A stretch of 64,000 nucleotides of DNA, from contig CM065299.1 of the NCBI GenBank assembly GCA_032871835.1, positions 45,954,706 through 46,018,705 of the forward strand, given 5' to 3'. Origin of the DNA: Dipteronia dyeriana (taxonomy: Eukaryota; Streptophyta; Magnoliopsida; Sapindales; Sapindaceae). How positions within the stretch are numbered: position 1 is the stretch's first letter; the number at the start of each line of letters is the position of its first letter. Shown one piece after another: positions 47,526 to 58,230 of this stretch. The notes beneath the pieces were generated by a model. That model ran no database searches and was not told where the DNA came from. It was given only the letters and a program-made list of their open reading frames with translations. The position numbers and the translations under genes were made by a program.

Positions 47526-47900
47526 TGTATTCAGAGTACCATCAGATGGCAGCAGGGCATGTATAGTTATATCCACACCAGAAGGTGACCAAGTTGAATG
47601 TGCCTTACGATTTGACTTCAAAGCCACTAACAATATGGCAAAGTATGAGGTGTTTCTGGGAGGCCTTAGGGCGTGCACGGCCTTGGGAGCAGATGAGTTG
47701 GAAATATTCAGTGACTTACAGGTGGTGGTCAATCAAGTTCTAAATGAATACCAAGCCAAGGACAATAACATGGTTGCATATTGAACTATAACAAAGATAC
47801 TCATCGAAAGATTCAAAGCATACAAAATCACCCAGATCCAGAGGGAGAAAAGTGAGAAAGCGGATGCACTGTAGAAATTGGCATCAACTACCACTGTATG
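47526..47900 (+). pseudogene. Tat-3 RNase H
   Basis: Starting from DGSRACIVISTPEGDQVECA it continues FDFKATNNMAKYEVFLGGL and LEIFSDLQVVVNQV. It lacks its first beta-strand region, lost with the RT end. The frame is shared with the RT remnant (47488-47784). Confidence 0.8.
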
Positions 47901-48099
47901 GTCAAAAAAGATCCCGATCGCCCACCTGAAAATGCCAAGTATCATGAACGAAAACCAAGCCGAAGTGTCGGAGGTAGAAGTGATTGAAGAGGAAAAAACT
48001 ACCTGGATGACCCCGATCAGAGAATACTTAGAGAAGGGTGTGCTCCCGATGAAGACAGCTAGTGAAAAATGTCTCAGATATAGAGCCACAAGATATTTG

Positions 48100-49207
48100 A
48101 TAGCAGAATGAGAGCTATACAGAAAAGGATTCTCCAAAGCCCTTTAGAAATGTGTGGACCCGATCATAGGAAAGCAAATATTATAAATTATCCACAAGGG
48201 AGTCTATAGGAATCACTCTGGTGGTAAAAGCTTGGCACATAAAATGCTCAAGCAAGGCATTTATTAGCTGACTCTGTTTGGGGATGCACAAGGTGTTGTA
48301 AGTCAGTGCGGTGGCTATTAAAAGGTAGCTAATGACATCCAGAGACTACATGAGCAGTTGAAAATGTTTTACATCACCATGGTCGTTCACCATGTGGGGA
48401 ATAGATCTGATTGGTCCAATGCCAATTGCAACTAAAGAAGGGGCAAAGCATGCTATAGTGGATGTCGACTACTTCAAAAATTGGGTTAAGGCGAAAGAAC
48501 TAGTACATATCACTGAGGCTAACACGACCGATTTTGTAAAAAAAATATCATCTATCGGTTTCTAATCCTAGAAACTATAATCATAGACAACGATACTCAA
48601 TTCAATAGAAAAACTTCAGAAATATGTGTCAAGACTTCAGAGATAAAGAACTATTACGCCACACCAGCTCACCATTTGACTAATGGCCAAACAGAGGCGG
48701 TGAACAAAATAATCAAGCATACTATGAAGGCGAAGCTAGAGGGGAGGAAATGCAGTTAAATTACACAAAGTCTCGGGCTTATCGGACTACAAAGAGGAAT
48801 TCAACAGGGCAAACACTTTACTCGTTGGCGTTTGGGATATCAGCAGTGATTCCAGTTGAGATAATACACAAGTCCCTTAGGGTACAACTCTTTCATCCCG
48901 CAGGAAATGTGGAGATGATAAAACAAGACTTCGATGAGTTGTTAGAGAGAATAGACGTGTCCTGGGTAAGAAATGCCACATACCAACAGAGGGTAACAAG
49001 GTATTACAATTCGTATGTCAAGATTAAAAGATTCTAGCTCAGAGGCCTAGTTCTGAGGAGGGTGACACTTAATACAAAGGACAAGTCCACAGGATCGTTA
49101 GCTGACAAATGGGAAGGATCATACCAACTGGTCAGGATAGCAAGACGTGGAGCATATCGACTTTCCCTACCTGAGGGAATCCACTTTCCTAGGCCATGCA
49201 ATGCATA
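48100..49207 (+). pseudogene. Tat-3 integrase
   Basis: An LYRKGFS start and zinc-finger region lie at 48115-48340. The core has DLIGPMPIATKEG (near 48407), VDYFKNWVKAKEL, IDNDTQF (near 48587) and THHLTNGQTEAVNK-like sequence near 48680. C-terminal sequence at 49030-49205 reads KWEGSYQLVRIARRGAYRLS and ends IPRP-like PRPCNA followed by stop, the usual end of Tat pol. Stops and frame changes are frequent. Confidence 0.8.
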
Positions 49208-50160
49208 ATATTTAATGATCTTTTACCCATGAGGAGACACACACGCTTGTTTTTATTATTTATTTCCACAGTTTAAGCTTTAAATTAATATTAGATAATT
49301 GTCTTTTATCTTTTGAGAAATCAATAAAAATCCCTAAGGGGAGCAGTTATAAATATCAAGCACAGTGTTCGAAACCAAATATTTGCTCATAAGAGCGTTT
49401 ACAGGATACCTCAAAATATTAGTTGAGAGCAATAGAGATCCTAAGGGGCCCAATGAGGGGACCAAAAGCATAAGTCATCAAGATAATACACACTCACCGA
49501 AACTAACTAGGTGCATGTGAAGCACTTTTAGAGCGATTTCGGGTATATAAACCCGACTGGATGCGCCAAGAGTTGGATAAGCCGTGAATCCTACCTATAA
49601 GATAAGGCAGACACAACCATAGATGCTTATAAATATGGTGGGACAAGTTATGCCTTATTGCAACGAATCTTGATCAACAGATTATCGGGAGACTTCCCGA
49701 CTACCGAGTTGATTGATAAAAAACGAAAGTCTATAAATATAAACTGCTCAACAGAAAGATATACAGCAAACGATCGAGAGCAACCAGAACCTGAGCGTAA
49801 AAAATACAATAGATCTACCCGAGGTAAACCTAAAATCATCGCATAGCAGGGTTCAATTCTCCAAGGGTGGTTGACCACCGAAAATGAGGTAAATAAGTCG
49901 ATCATTACATGACGACGTAGGCTTAGAAGAGTGGGTTATCAATCCCAAAAGATCAGTATACGAGTGGTTCTGCTTAGCCTAACTCGTGACTATCAACCTG
50001 GCATGGGTCAGCTTGCACAATTCAGGTTGTGCCAAATTATGAATGAGCGCAAGCATAAGAAACCACACACGGAAAACAGTACAGATCTTGAAGACAAGCA
50101 AATAAAGGGAAAATATACATTAACTGTTGAGCATTAAAAATGTAAATACATATAAATAGC
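49208..50160 (+). other. non-coding region after Tat-3 pol
   Basis: No gene is seen; the ORFs 49648-49905 and 49931-50137 are chance. It corresponds to the pol-to-antisense-ORF spacer of a Tat element. Confidence 0.6.
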
Positions 50161-50164
50161 TACA

Positions 50165-50605
50165 AAAAAATAGATGCATGAGTTGTTCCTAACAACTGAG
50201 AAGCCTTTAGGACCGGAAGGAGGGACTTCATCGTCTTCACTGAAGTCTGCCAAATCTGGCCAAGAGATATTGTCATTAAAATCAATAGATACAAAGGGAA
50301 AATAATCTACATCGGTTGAAGGACCAACGTCGACCTCTTTGGTCAAAGCGCCACTGCCCCGATCAGAATGGAAAGACACAAAGGATACCTACGAAAGGAG
50401 CTCGAGATGCATGGGGTGGGGATCTTTCCCGATAGATTTGTAATAGGCCTTCTACCTAATCTGCTGGTTCTTGATCGCTTACAAGGACTCCCTTTGATGC
50501 TTAGATATTATTCGGTCCCACTTTAAGCGAGACTCTTTGGAGAACCTCTCCTTCGTGCTTAAGAACAACCTGCCAGTTGTCAGACCTCTCTCAAAATCCC
50601 TTAGT
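50165..50605 (-). pseudogene. C-terminal end of the Tat-3 antisense ORF
   Basis: The minus strand reads LRDFERGLTTGRLFL, then a Lys/Arg-rich stretch, then SDRGSGALTKEVDVGP and an acidic tail ending ADFSEDDE. FERGL corresponds to the LFLQEFQ region of the Tat-1 antisense protein. Copia-2 cuts it at 50606. Stops are present near 50480 and 50455. Confidence 0.6.
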
Positions 50606-52168
50606 TGTAGGGAAAAAAAGGTGCAAAACGCAACGGAAGCGTGATGAAAATGAAATTAATGAAAATTAGAGTTTGCGTATAAATAAACATTTTTCATTTG
50701 ACTAACAAGAACCTTAACCCTATATTAATTGATGTATATAAAAAGTGTCGTATCTTTTTCTCGTGACGATTGAACAAGCATCGAATTGAATCCGTAAGAT
50801 CTTCTAATCCAATCAGGAACGTGAATAACCAAGGAGTGTGGGCTCCCTTTCTTTAAATTGTATACTTGAGGATGGAAACAAACAAAATCTTCTTCTTTGT
50901 TAGTCACAATAATCCTCCAAGAGAAAAACCAAGAACGTCCGGTCGCTTTTGAATTATCAATCAATTTGATTGAAACTCGCGTGAACCTTGATTCGATGTT
51001 GTACAAAAAACCCTTTTGATGCAAAGGATACTAGTGTACTATCGAAAACAAAACCGTTCCCCTTTTTCTCTTATTGGCCGAATTCACACTATCTCTATGA
51101 GTTGGTCGAATTTTGTCCAGAGTAAAAAACAAATTTTTCTTCCTCAAAATTCTCTTCGTGAAAATTGCTTAGCTTGGCCGAAGTTCCTCTCATATAAAAA
51201 ACTTAGGTTGGCCGAAATTAACATACGTGTATATATAAGATCATAAATCCCACCCTAAGAAGGATTTACTTTGTTAGCAAGAATCCTTTCCTTAGGTGGA
51301 TTTATTTGGTAGTTAAGAATCCTTATCCAAAAGGAATTATATCCTATTATATATATATATATATATATATGGGCTGGCTGAAATTTCATTGGATATATAT
51401 TAGGATCACAAATCCTTTCCTAAGAAGGATTTACTTGGTAGTTAAGAATCTTTTCCTTAGATAGATTTACTTGGTGGTTAAGAATGCTTTTCTAAATGAA
51501 TTCTATCCTACACCAAGACTCCTAATCCAACTCAATATTCAATAAATGGAGGCACGATGTCCATATCTATAAATGAAGTTCTCTATCGATCAACAAATGA
51601 ATACCACCAAACTATCGATGATAGACTATGCTATATAATCATACTGATTGACAGCTCAAATGATAACACTTGCAACCATAAGTCCATCATTTATCTCAGG
51701 TTCGAGATAGACTCTCCAATTGTCTTCAAATGTGAACTTTTATCCATTGACGGTTCTAGATTAAGTATTTCATTTTGATCCTATTCAATGCACCCAGTGC
51801 ACTAGATTCTTTCGCCCAAAGACACAACACTTTGATGATTTTAGACTCATCATAACACAATTGATCCCACTCAAATGCTAGCAAAAGAATTTACAACTTT
51901 GACAAGATAAAGGCGTCCAACCTTTTATCTTAAGTTGTGAATGTTATTCAAGATAAACTAAAGGATTGTGTCTACCTCATACATATCTAGATGATTGAAC
52001 AATTCTTCTTTTCTCATAGTCTTTTGACCTTATGATTATTTACTTTTGACAATTATAATAATAAAACTATAAATGCTATAAGATTTGTTAAAATAGAAAT
52101 CACTTTATTAATATGAAAAGATTGTCAAATACATTATAATACTCTTGCTATTGAACACAATCCTAACA
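50606..52168 (-). repeat. copia-2 3' LTR
   Basis: The ends are TGTTAGGATTGTG and CCCTACA on the minus strand, 1563 bp. Compared with copia-1 it lacks an internal block between the CAACTCAATA segment (51525-51535) and AATAAATGGAGGCACG, so it is about 0.8 kb shorter. It contains a TA run at 51346-51370. Confidence 0.85.
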
Positions 52169-52620
52169 ATCTCCCACTTGCTCTATAGCAAATGTGTCAT
52201 ATCTCTCATCCCCATGTTCTCTAGTTGCCCATAAAAACTCTTTTGTGTGGAGCATTTGTAAAGAGATCCACTAGATTTTCTACTGATGCGATCTTGGTAA
52301 TCGTCACGTCACCCATATGCACAATTTCCCTTAGTAGGCGATACTTTCTTTCAATGTGTTTCCCTCTCTTATAACTTCTTGGTTCTCTCGAATTAGCCAC
52401 TGCACCACCATTGTCACAATAGATAGTGATCTGCTTATTCGCATCAAGAACCACTTCCAAGTCAATAAATAATTGGCTGAACCAGACAACCTCTTTTGCA
52501 ACCATGCATGCGGCAACATACTCGGCTTCTATGGTGGAATCGGCAATACAAGATTACTTGATACTCCTCTATATGATTGCCGCTCTTCCAATAGTAAACA
52601 CAGATCCTGATGTTTATCTC
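52169..52620 (-). pseudogene. copia-2 RNase H and polypurine tract
   Basis: CAAGTGGGAGAT (52169-52180 on the minus strand) abuts the LTR. The 52505-52221 frame reads VVWFSQLFIDLEVVL, IYCDNGGAVANSREPRS and HIERKYRLLREIV, the copia RNase H end. The STIEAEYVAACM-like part just upstream is in another frame (near 52530). Confidence 0.8.
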
Positions 52621-53537
52621 CTGGAGTCATAATTTGACTGAAAGTTAGAATCAGTATACCCAACAGGATTTAAATCCCCTCTATAGTATACAAGCATATA
52701 ATCTCTCATTCTTCTTAGATACTTAAAAATATGCTTGACTGCCGTCCAGTGATCAGGACCAGGCTTCGACTGAAACCTCCTAACTATGCCCACAACAAAA
52801 AAAATATATTGTCTAGTACAGAGCATTGCATACATTAGACTTCCAACTGTCGATGCATATGGAACCCTACTCATGAATTGCTCTTCATGCTCATTCTTAT
52901 GAACTTGTTCCTTAGAAAGTTTGATTCCATGTCTGAAAGGTAACATACCTTTCTTGGAATCTTGTAAGGAAAACCTAGACAATATTTTATCTATGTATGA
53001 AGCCTGGGATAATGCAATCGTTCTATTCTTTCTATCCCTTATGATTTGGATACTAAGAATATAACTTGCTTTTCATAAGTCCTTCATATCAAATTGTTTT
53101 GCTAACCATTCTTTTATTGATGTCAATACACCTACATCGTTTCTGATGAGTAGTATATCATCAACGTAAAGAACTAGGAAAACTAACTTGTCGCCTTTAA
53201 TCCTTTTGTATACACAAGGTTTATCAAGGTTTTGAATAAATCCAAAACTTTTTACGGCTTAATTGAACCTTATGTTCCAGGATCTGGATGCTTGCTTCAA
53301 TCTATATATGGATCTTTGCAACTTGCATACCCTTTCCTCTTGGCCCTTTTCAATGAATCCTTCTGGTTGCATCATATAGATGCTTTCATCAAGACTTCCT
53401 TTAAGGAAAGCTGTCTTGACATCCTTTTGCCAAATCTCTACGTCTAGAGATGCCGCAATGGATAAGAGTATCCTAATGGATTTAAGCATGGCCACAAGAG
53501 ATAAGGTTTCTTCATAATCGATACCTTCCTTCTGTGT
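52621..53537 (-). pseudogene. copia-2 reverse transcriptase with intact YVDD
   Basis: The minus strand has SIRILLSIAASLDVEIWQ, VKTAFLKGS, YMMQPEGFIEK, SIYRLKQASRSWNIRFN, FLVLYVDDILLI (YVDD at 53157-53168), then RFSLQDSKKGMLP and VGSLMYAML. It provides the reference for the 84-bp deletion in copia-1. The N-terminal end is lost at the Sirevirus insertion. Confidence 0.85.
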
Positions 53538-55042
53538 TGTAAGTTCCTCAGTTTTTGATTGGCTTATTTCGTTGACAACCACATTTTGGGATCAATATGT
53601 AAGGGTAGTTTAGGGCTTCATTGTTCGTAACCAAGCTCAAGCATCAAAGGTAAAATCATTTGCTTAACTTCATTGAAGAGATTTAGTGCACATACTCACA
53701 CTTATGCATTTTATTTTAATTATCTTGCTTGCTTGCTTATTTGCTATTTTGGGTGCCTTGTGTGTCCTGTTTTTATTTGAGTGTTGAATGTATGTTTGTG
53801 CCTTAGAGAAGAGGATTTTTTCTCTATACAGCGGTCTAGACCGATCTCTGTGCAGTGTCCACGCCGTGGCCTGCACAACGATGTTTGGCATAGGATGCGC
53901 GCTGTGTCTACTGCGGTCTGTGCTTGTTGCCTACGCCGCAGTCTCCCAAGCGGAGTTTCACAGAGGATACACGCTTTCGAGACTGCGGTGTGTGCACACT
54001 TCATGCACAGCGGCCTACAGAGTGGCGTTGTCCATATGATACACCGCTCTCTGCGCCGTGGTCTGGACACTTGCCTGGACCGCTGTATAGCCAGCGGTCC
54101 TGATGTGTTTTGGTAGGGTTTTGCCAAAAACGACGTAGTTTCATTTTGGGCTTCATATAAATGAACCATCTTCTTCCTATTTTTTTGGAGCTTCAAAACC
54201 TAATTTTTAGAGTGAGTTAAGGTTCTTTAGAGAGAGAAGCTCCAATAAGGCATTTTTACTCAACCATCCTTAAAATCCAAAGCATTAAGCATCTTTCAAG
54301 CGTGGGTTTCTTGTTTGCTCATGACTAGGTATTCTCTACATGTTCTAATATCTATGTTTTCATTACTAAGACATGTATACCTAGGGTTTTAGTCTTTATT
54401 GCACATTAATTGCTTGCTTGAGTGTTTAATTGTTTTTATGAAATGCTTGTGTTTTAATTGTTGGTTGAGATGTATTAATTTGTGATAACTAGCATTTAGG
54501 ACGATTTTGCCCTTCTAGCTAATTCTTCTTGCCTTTGCATTTAGAACATTGATATCTAGGATTTGATTTAATTGTCATTTTTAATCAAAGATAAGCATGA
54601 ATGTATTGACCTAGCGTTTTTGCATTGAATATTCTTGAATATTCACTTAGGTTGCCATTATCTCTTCATTGTTGTTTTAGCTTGTGGCTAAGTGGTTAGT
54701 GCACAAGGCTAGTGATCCAAAATCGCTATTAAGGCCCCGTTAGGTAGAGTGAAAGGGTTAGTAACTTGAAGGTTAGACGGGAGGTCAACCTAGGTTGTAA
54801 ACTTTTACTCATTAGTGGATTTTGAGGATCGAGGGTGGCACTCTAAACATCCTATGGTTTTTCCCATTTGGAGGGTTTCCACGTATATTTTCCATGTTTT
54901 ATGTTTGTTGTCATTTAATTGAGCATTAATTAGAATGGGATAGAATTGTTAATATCGATTAATTCAAAAAATTGGTAATCTATCGAATTAAAACCTATTC
55001 ACTCCCTCTAGGTTATAGATACACACTTTCTAGGGAATTTCA
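53538..55042 (+). repeat. 5' LTR of the Sirevirus-type element
   Basis: TGTAAGTTCC to AATTTCA, 1505 bp. A GC-rich island lies at 53815-54110, a TATA-like CATATAAAT at 54154-54162, and a CCTCTAGG segment near the end, as in other Sirevirus-type LTRs. Long ORFs on both strands in the island are by-products of its composition. Confidence 0.9.
53815..54110. promoter_or_regulatory. GC-rich palindrome island upstream of the LTR TATA box
   Basis: In an AT-rich LTR this 300-bp block repeats GCGGTCT(G/A)GAC-like words in both orientations, including the palindrome GGTCTAGACC and CAAGCGGAG/CTTG words. The 3' LTR copy (61795-62085) is better preserved, with CCGCGGTCTGG and CCGCGGTAC. It sits 45 bases before the TATA box. 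Clusters of palindromes in LTRs are known in Sireviruses. Confidence 0.65.
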
Positions 55043-55044
55043 AT

Positions 55045-55058
55045 TAGTATCAAAGTCG
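55045..55058 (+). promoter_or_regulatory. primer-binding site of the Sirevirus-type element
   Basis: TAGTATCAAAGTCG follows the 5' LTR by two bases. It has a few mismatches to the initiator-Met complement TGGTATCAGAGC. Confidence 0.75.
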
Positions 55059-55181
55059 GTGCCTAGATATACTTAAGTGATCCGTGCTTTGTGTGTGTCT
55101 TACCTTGTGCATTTTGGTTGTTTGCATTTTGTGTGTTGTATTACATTTGCATCTTCATATCATTCATTACCCTCAAACACT

Positions 55182-57110
55182 ATGAGTGGAAACGGAAATA
55201 TTCATGAGGGAGCCAGAAGCACAAGATCCCCTTTGCTCAATGGGGTGAATTATGCTACTTGGAAGGGCAAAATGGAAGCCTATCTTTGCCAAATAGATGA
55301 CCATGCTTGGATGGCTATTGAAGACAGTTATACTCCTCCAACAATGACTACTGACGATGGTGTAGAAGCTTCTAAGCCCAAGTCTAGTTGGAGTACTCAA
55401 GAGTTTAAAGCATCCAAGTGGAACAACAAGGCTATACATGCCATCTTTTGTGCCATGGACGATAATCAATACAAGTTTTTCCAAAACACTAGAATTACAA
55501 AGGAGGCTTGGGACATTCTTCAAACGACACATGAGGGAACCGATGTAGTCAAAGACTCGAAGCTCCAAGTCCTCCAAATGCAATTTGAGATGATTAGGAT
55601 GGAGGAGCATGAATGCTTTAATGACTTCCAAGTGAAGTTGATGGATATTGTTAACCAAAGCCATCAACTTGGTGACCTCTATTCGGATAGGAGAGTCAAG
55701 CAAAAAATTATGAGGTCACTTCCATCACGGTTTGAATCAAAGGTAACGGCACTTGAAGAGAATAGTGAGTACAAGATTATAAAGTTAAGTGAAGTCATTG
55801 GAAGACTTCTAGCTTATGAATTAAGATGGAACACCTCACCTACTCCTCCAAAGAAGCAAAAAAGCATTGCCTTGAAGACCATTAAGGTTGAAGAAGATGA
55901 GAAGGACTCAGATGAAGAAATGACCCTTATGGTTAAAAGATTCAAGAAATTCATGAAGTTTGAGTGGAAAGGTTTTGGATCAAAGGGAAAGGAAGTGAAA
56001 AAGAAAACTCCCTTCAAAAAGATTGAAAATTTTCAAGAAAGTGACTCTAAGAAAGGCATTTAATGCTATGAATGCAGTAGCTTTGGTCATATTGCTCCAG
56101 AATGTGCAAATTTAAAGAAAAAGAAAAAGGGGAAGGCAATGGCTGCTACTTGGAGTGATAGTGAAGACTAAGAAGAGGACGAAAAGTCTTCGGATGATGA
56201 AGATCGAGTTATAAACTTCATTGCCTTCACAACATCTCATAATGGCAAGGAAGTTATGAGTGACAAGGAAGAAATAAATGACTCTAGTGATGAGAGTACC
56301 TCTTCTAACTTTAGGTTTGAGATTGATGAGGAAATGGACTATTTAGACTTCATGAATTTTTTTGAAAAGTCTAAATTGAAAAAGAATAAGGAGATTTAAG
56401 AGTTGAAAAAGAAGAATCTAGAGTTAACCTTCAAGATTACCAACTTGAGTGAGAAGGTTAAGAGTGGAAAAGAGTTAGAAAAGAGTTTAAAGTAGGAGCT
56501 TGTGATCACTAAGAAGAGTGAAGAAAACTTGATGATTGAGCTTAAGGAAGCGAAAGAATTGGTTGCCAAGATGACATCCAGAACCGAGAGACTTGACAAG
56601 ATGCTATCATGTGGGAATAGTCCTAGTGATAAAACGGGCCTAGGATATATGGAAGGCAAGGATGCCACTTCCTTGAAGAAGACCATCTTTGTCAAAAGTC
56701 TTAAGGACAAAGAGGTTCAAGAGTCACACCAACAAATGAGATCAAATGAGGTTGGTGAATCATCAAAGCAAGCACAAACAAAGTCTCAAGCTAAAACACA
56801 TTCACCAAAAGCTAGAGCTTATCAAACAAGACCACAACCTCCAAGGAGCTCTCAAATTTAACAAAGAAGTTTTCACCCATAACCAAGAAGAGAAGCTAAT
56901 GTAGCTCAACCGCAAAGGATGTTTCAAAGAAGAGATTCGGCTCAACACCAAAGGACAACTCAAAGGAGAGGGAAGTCTTCCATGTTTGCATAAGGATATT
57001 GTATTAATTCTTACTTTACTTTCATATGTCATTATTGTGGTGTTAAAGGTCACATGATGCCGAATTATTTTAAATTTATTAAGTTGTGTCGTTCTGAAAG
57101 CATGATTTGA
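55182..57110 (+). pseudogene. gag of the Sirevirus-type element
   Basis: I choose ATG 55182 (MSGNGNIHEGA) because the conserved LLNGVNYATWKGKM follows 30 residues later; an in-frame ATG at 55077 is closer to the PBS. The capsid-like region runs to 56063 and ends in TAA, where the other element has Gln. The knuckle CYECSSFGHIAPEC (56064-56105) continues in the same frame. An acidic segment, a coiled coil (56380-56600) and a Gln/Arg-rich part follow. The second knuckle, from 57027, reads CHYCGVKGHMMPNY, with Tyr in place of the last Cys. Several in-frame stops (56061, 56169, 56397, 56493, 56859) interrupt it. Confidence 0.85.
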
Positions 57111-57117
57111 GAAGAAT

Positions 57118-58230
57118 TTGCTTAGAAGAGCCAAAATGCATGCACCTAGAAATTTTAGAGCCAATGAACCCAAGGCTCCTATAAATGACAATGTTGCTAC
57201 TAGGTGGACTAGAACAAATGAGTATGTTTTCCATGTGGCCCAAGTGGCGTTCAAGGCGAAAGCCTCTAACACTTGGTACCTTGATAGTGGTTGTTCTAGG
57301 CATATGACCGAAAACAAAAGTTTCTTTGAAACTCTTGTGATGAAGGATGGTGGATTTGTCACCTTTGGTAATTGTTCACGTAAAAAGGTTCTAGAAAAAG
57401 AAAACATCTCCATCCTCGGTTTTCCCTTCTTTCCTAATGCTCTCTATGTAGATGGCTTGCAAGCCAATCTCATTAGCATATCAAATTTAAGTGATGAAGG
57501 GCTTTCGGTTTTGTTTGGAAAAGTTGATTGCTCTATTCTAAGAGAAGATGGACATGTTTTTTTGAAAGGAAAAAGATTAAGTGACAATTGTTATTGTCTT
57601 GATTCTAATGGCATCTCTTACAATTTTTCTAGTTGTGATCAAGTTGAATTATTGCATCAAAGGTTAGGTCATATGAATTTTAAGGACTTGAAAGTTCTTG
57701 AGAGGTTGAAAGTTGTGAGAGGCCTTACTAAGTTTGGAAATAGGATTGAGGGAGTTTATGGACCTTGTCAACAAGGAAAGCAAACTAAGAGTGTGCATAA
57801 GAAGGGTAAGTATCTTGCCACTAAGGAGCCATTAGAGCTTCTTCATATGGAGCTTATGGGTCCCATGCAAACAGAAAGTCTCAGTGGCAAGAGATACATT
57901 TTTGTGTGTGTGGATGATTTTTATAGATTTACTTGGACTTACTTTCTTAGAGAAAAATCTGAAACATTTGAAACCTTTAAAGTGCTTTGCATTAAAATTC
58001 AAAATGAGAAGGATTCTCACATAAAATGCATTAAGAGAATTATGAGTGATCATGGGAGAGAATTTGAAAATGTTTGTTTTGAAAATTTTTGTGATAGTCC
58101 TGGCATTTCCCATGAGTTCTCAGCTCCTCGAAATCCTCAACAAAATGGGGTAGTAGAAAGGAATAATAGAGTCCTCCAAGAGATGGCCCGTGTGATGTTG
58201 TATAGCAACAATGTGCTTAGGAACCTTTAG
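57118..58230 (+). pseudogene. protease and integrase of the Sirevirus-type element
   Basis: The protease active site NTWYLDSGCSRHMT is intact (57271 onward). The integrase zinc finger has both His (LLHQRLGHMNF) but only one Cys: VYGPCQQGK has Tyr at 57757-57759 where Cys is expected. The first catalytic residue lies in LHMELMGPM, with GAG (Glu) at 57850-57852 instead of Asp. VDDFYRFTW, MSDHGREFEN and NPQQNGVVERNNRVLQ supply the rest of the core. The frame is offset from gag by one base near 57105, which is either a programmed shift or an indel. It ends at TAG 58228 where Trp is usual. Confidence 0.85.

Larger units (their letters stand above)
43540..50605 (+). mobile_element. Tat-3: Ty3/gypsy element with gag, pol and antisense ORF end
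   Basis: The plus-strand order is LTR, PBS, gag, protease, RT, RNase H and integrase, the Ty3/gypsy order. After a non-coding gap comes the C-terminal end of an antisense ORF, as in Tat-1. The 3' end is interrupted at 50606 by copia-2. A patch at 63018-63113 belongs to the same kind of antisense ORF and may be the displaced continuation. Confidence 0.8.
50606..53537 (-). mobile_element. copia-2: truncated minus-strand element of the copia-1 family
   Basis: It has a 3' LTR, polypurine tract, RNase H and part of RT on the minus strand. The left end (TGTAGGG at 50606) lies in the Tat-3 antisense ORF, with TTAGT (50601-50605) as the predicted target duplication. The RT is interrupted at 53537 by the Sirevirus element. 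What follows on the other side (63023 onward) is not the direct continuation. Confidence 0.8.

Noticed and set aside
53744..54196. Long overlapping ORFs on both strands in the Sirevirus 5' LTR (and 61754-62142 in the 3' LTR)
   Set aside because: They arise from the GC-rich palindrome island, which is poor in stop codons on both strands. They have no start context or family resemblance and lie in the LTR promoter region.
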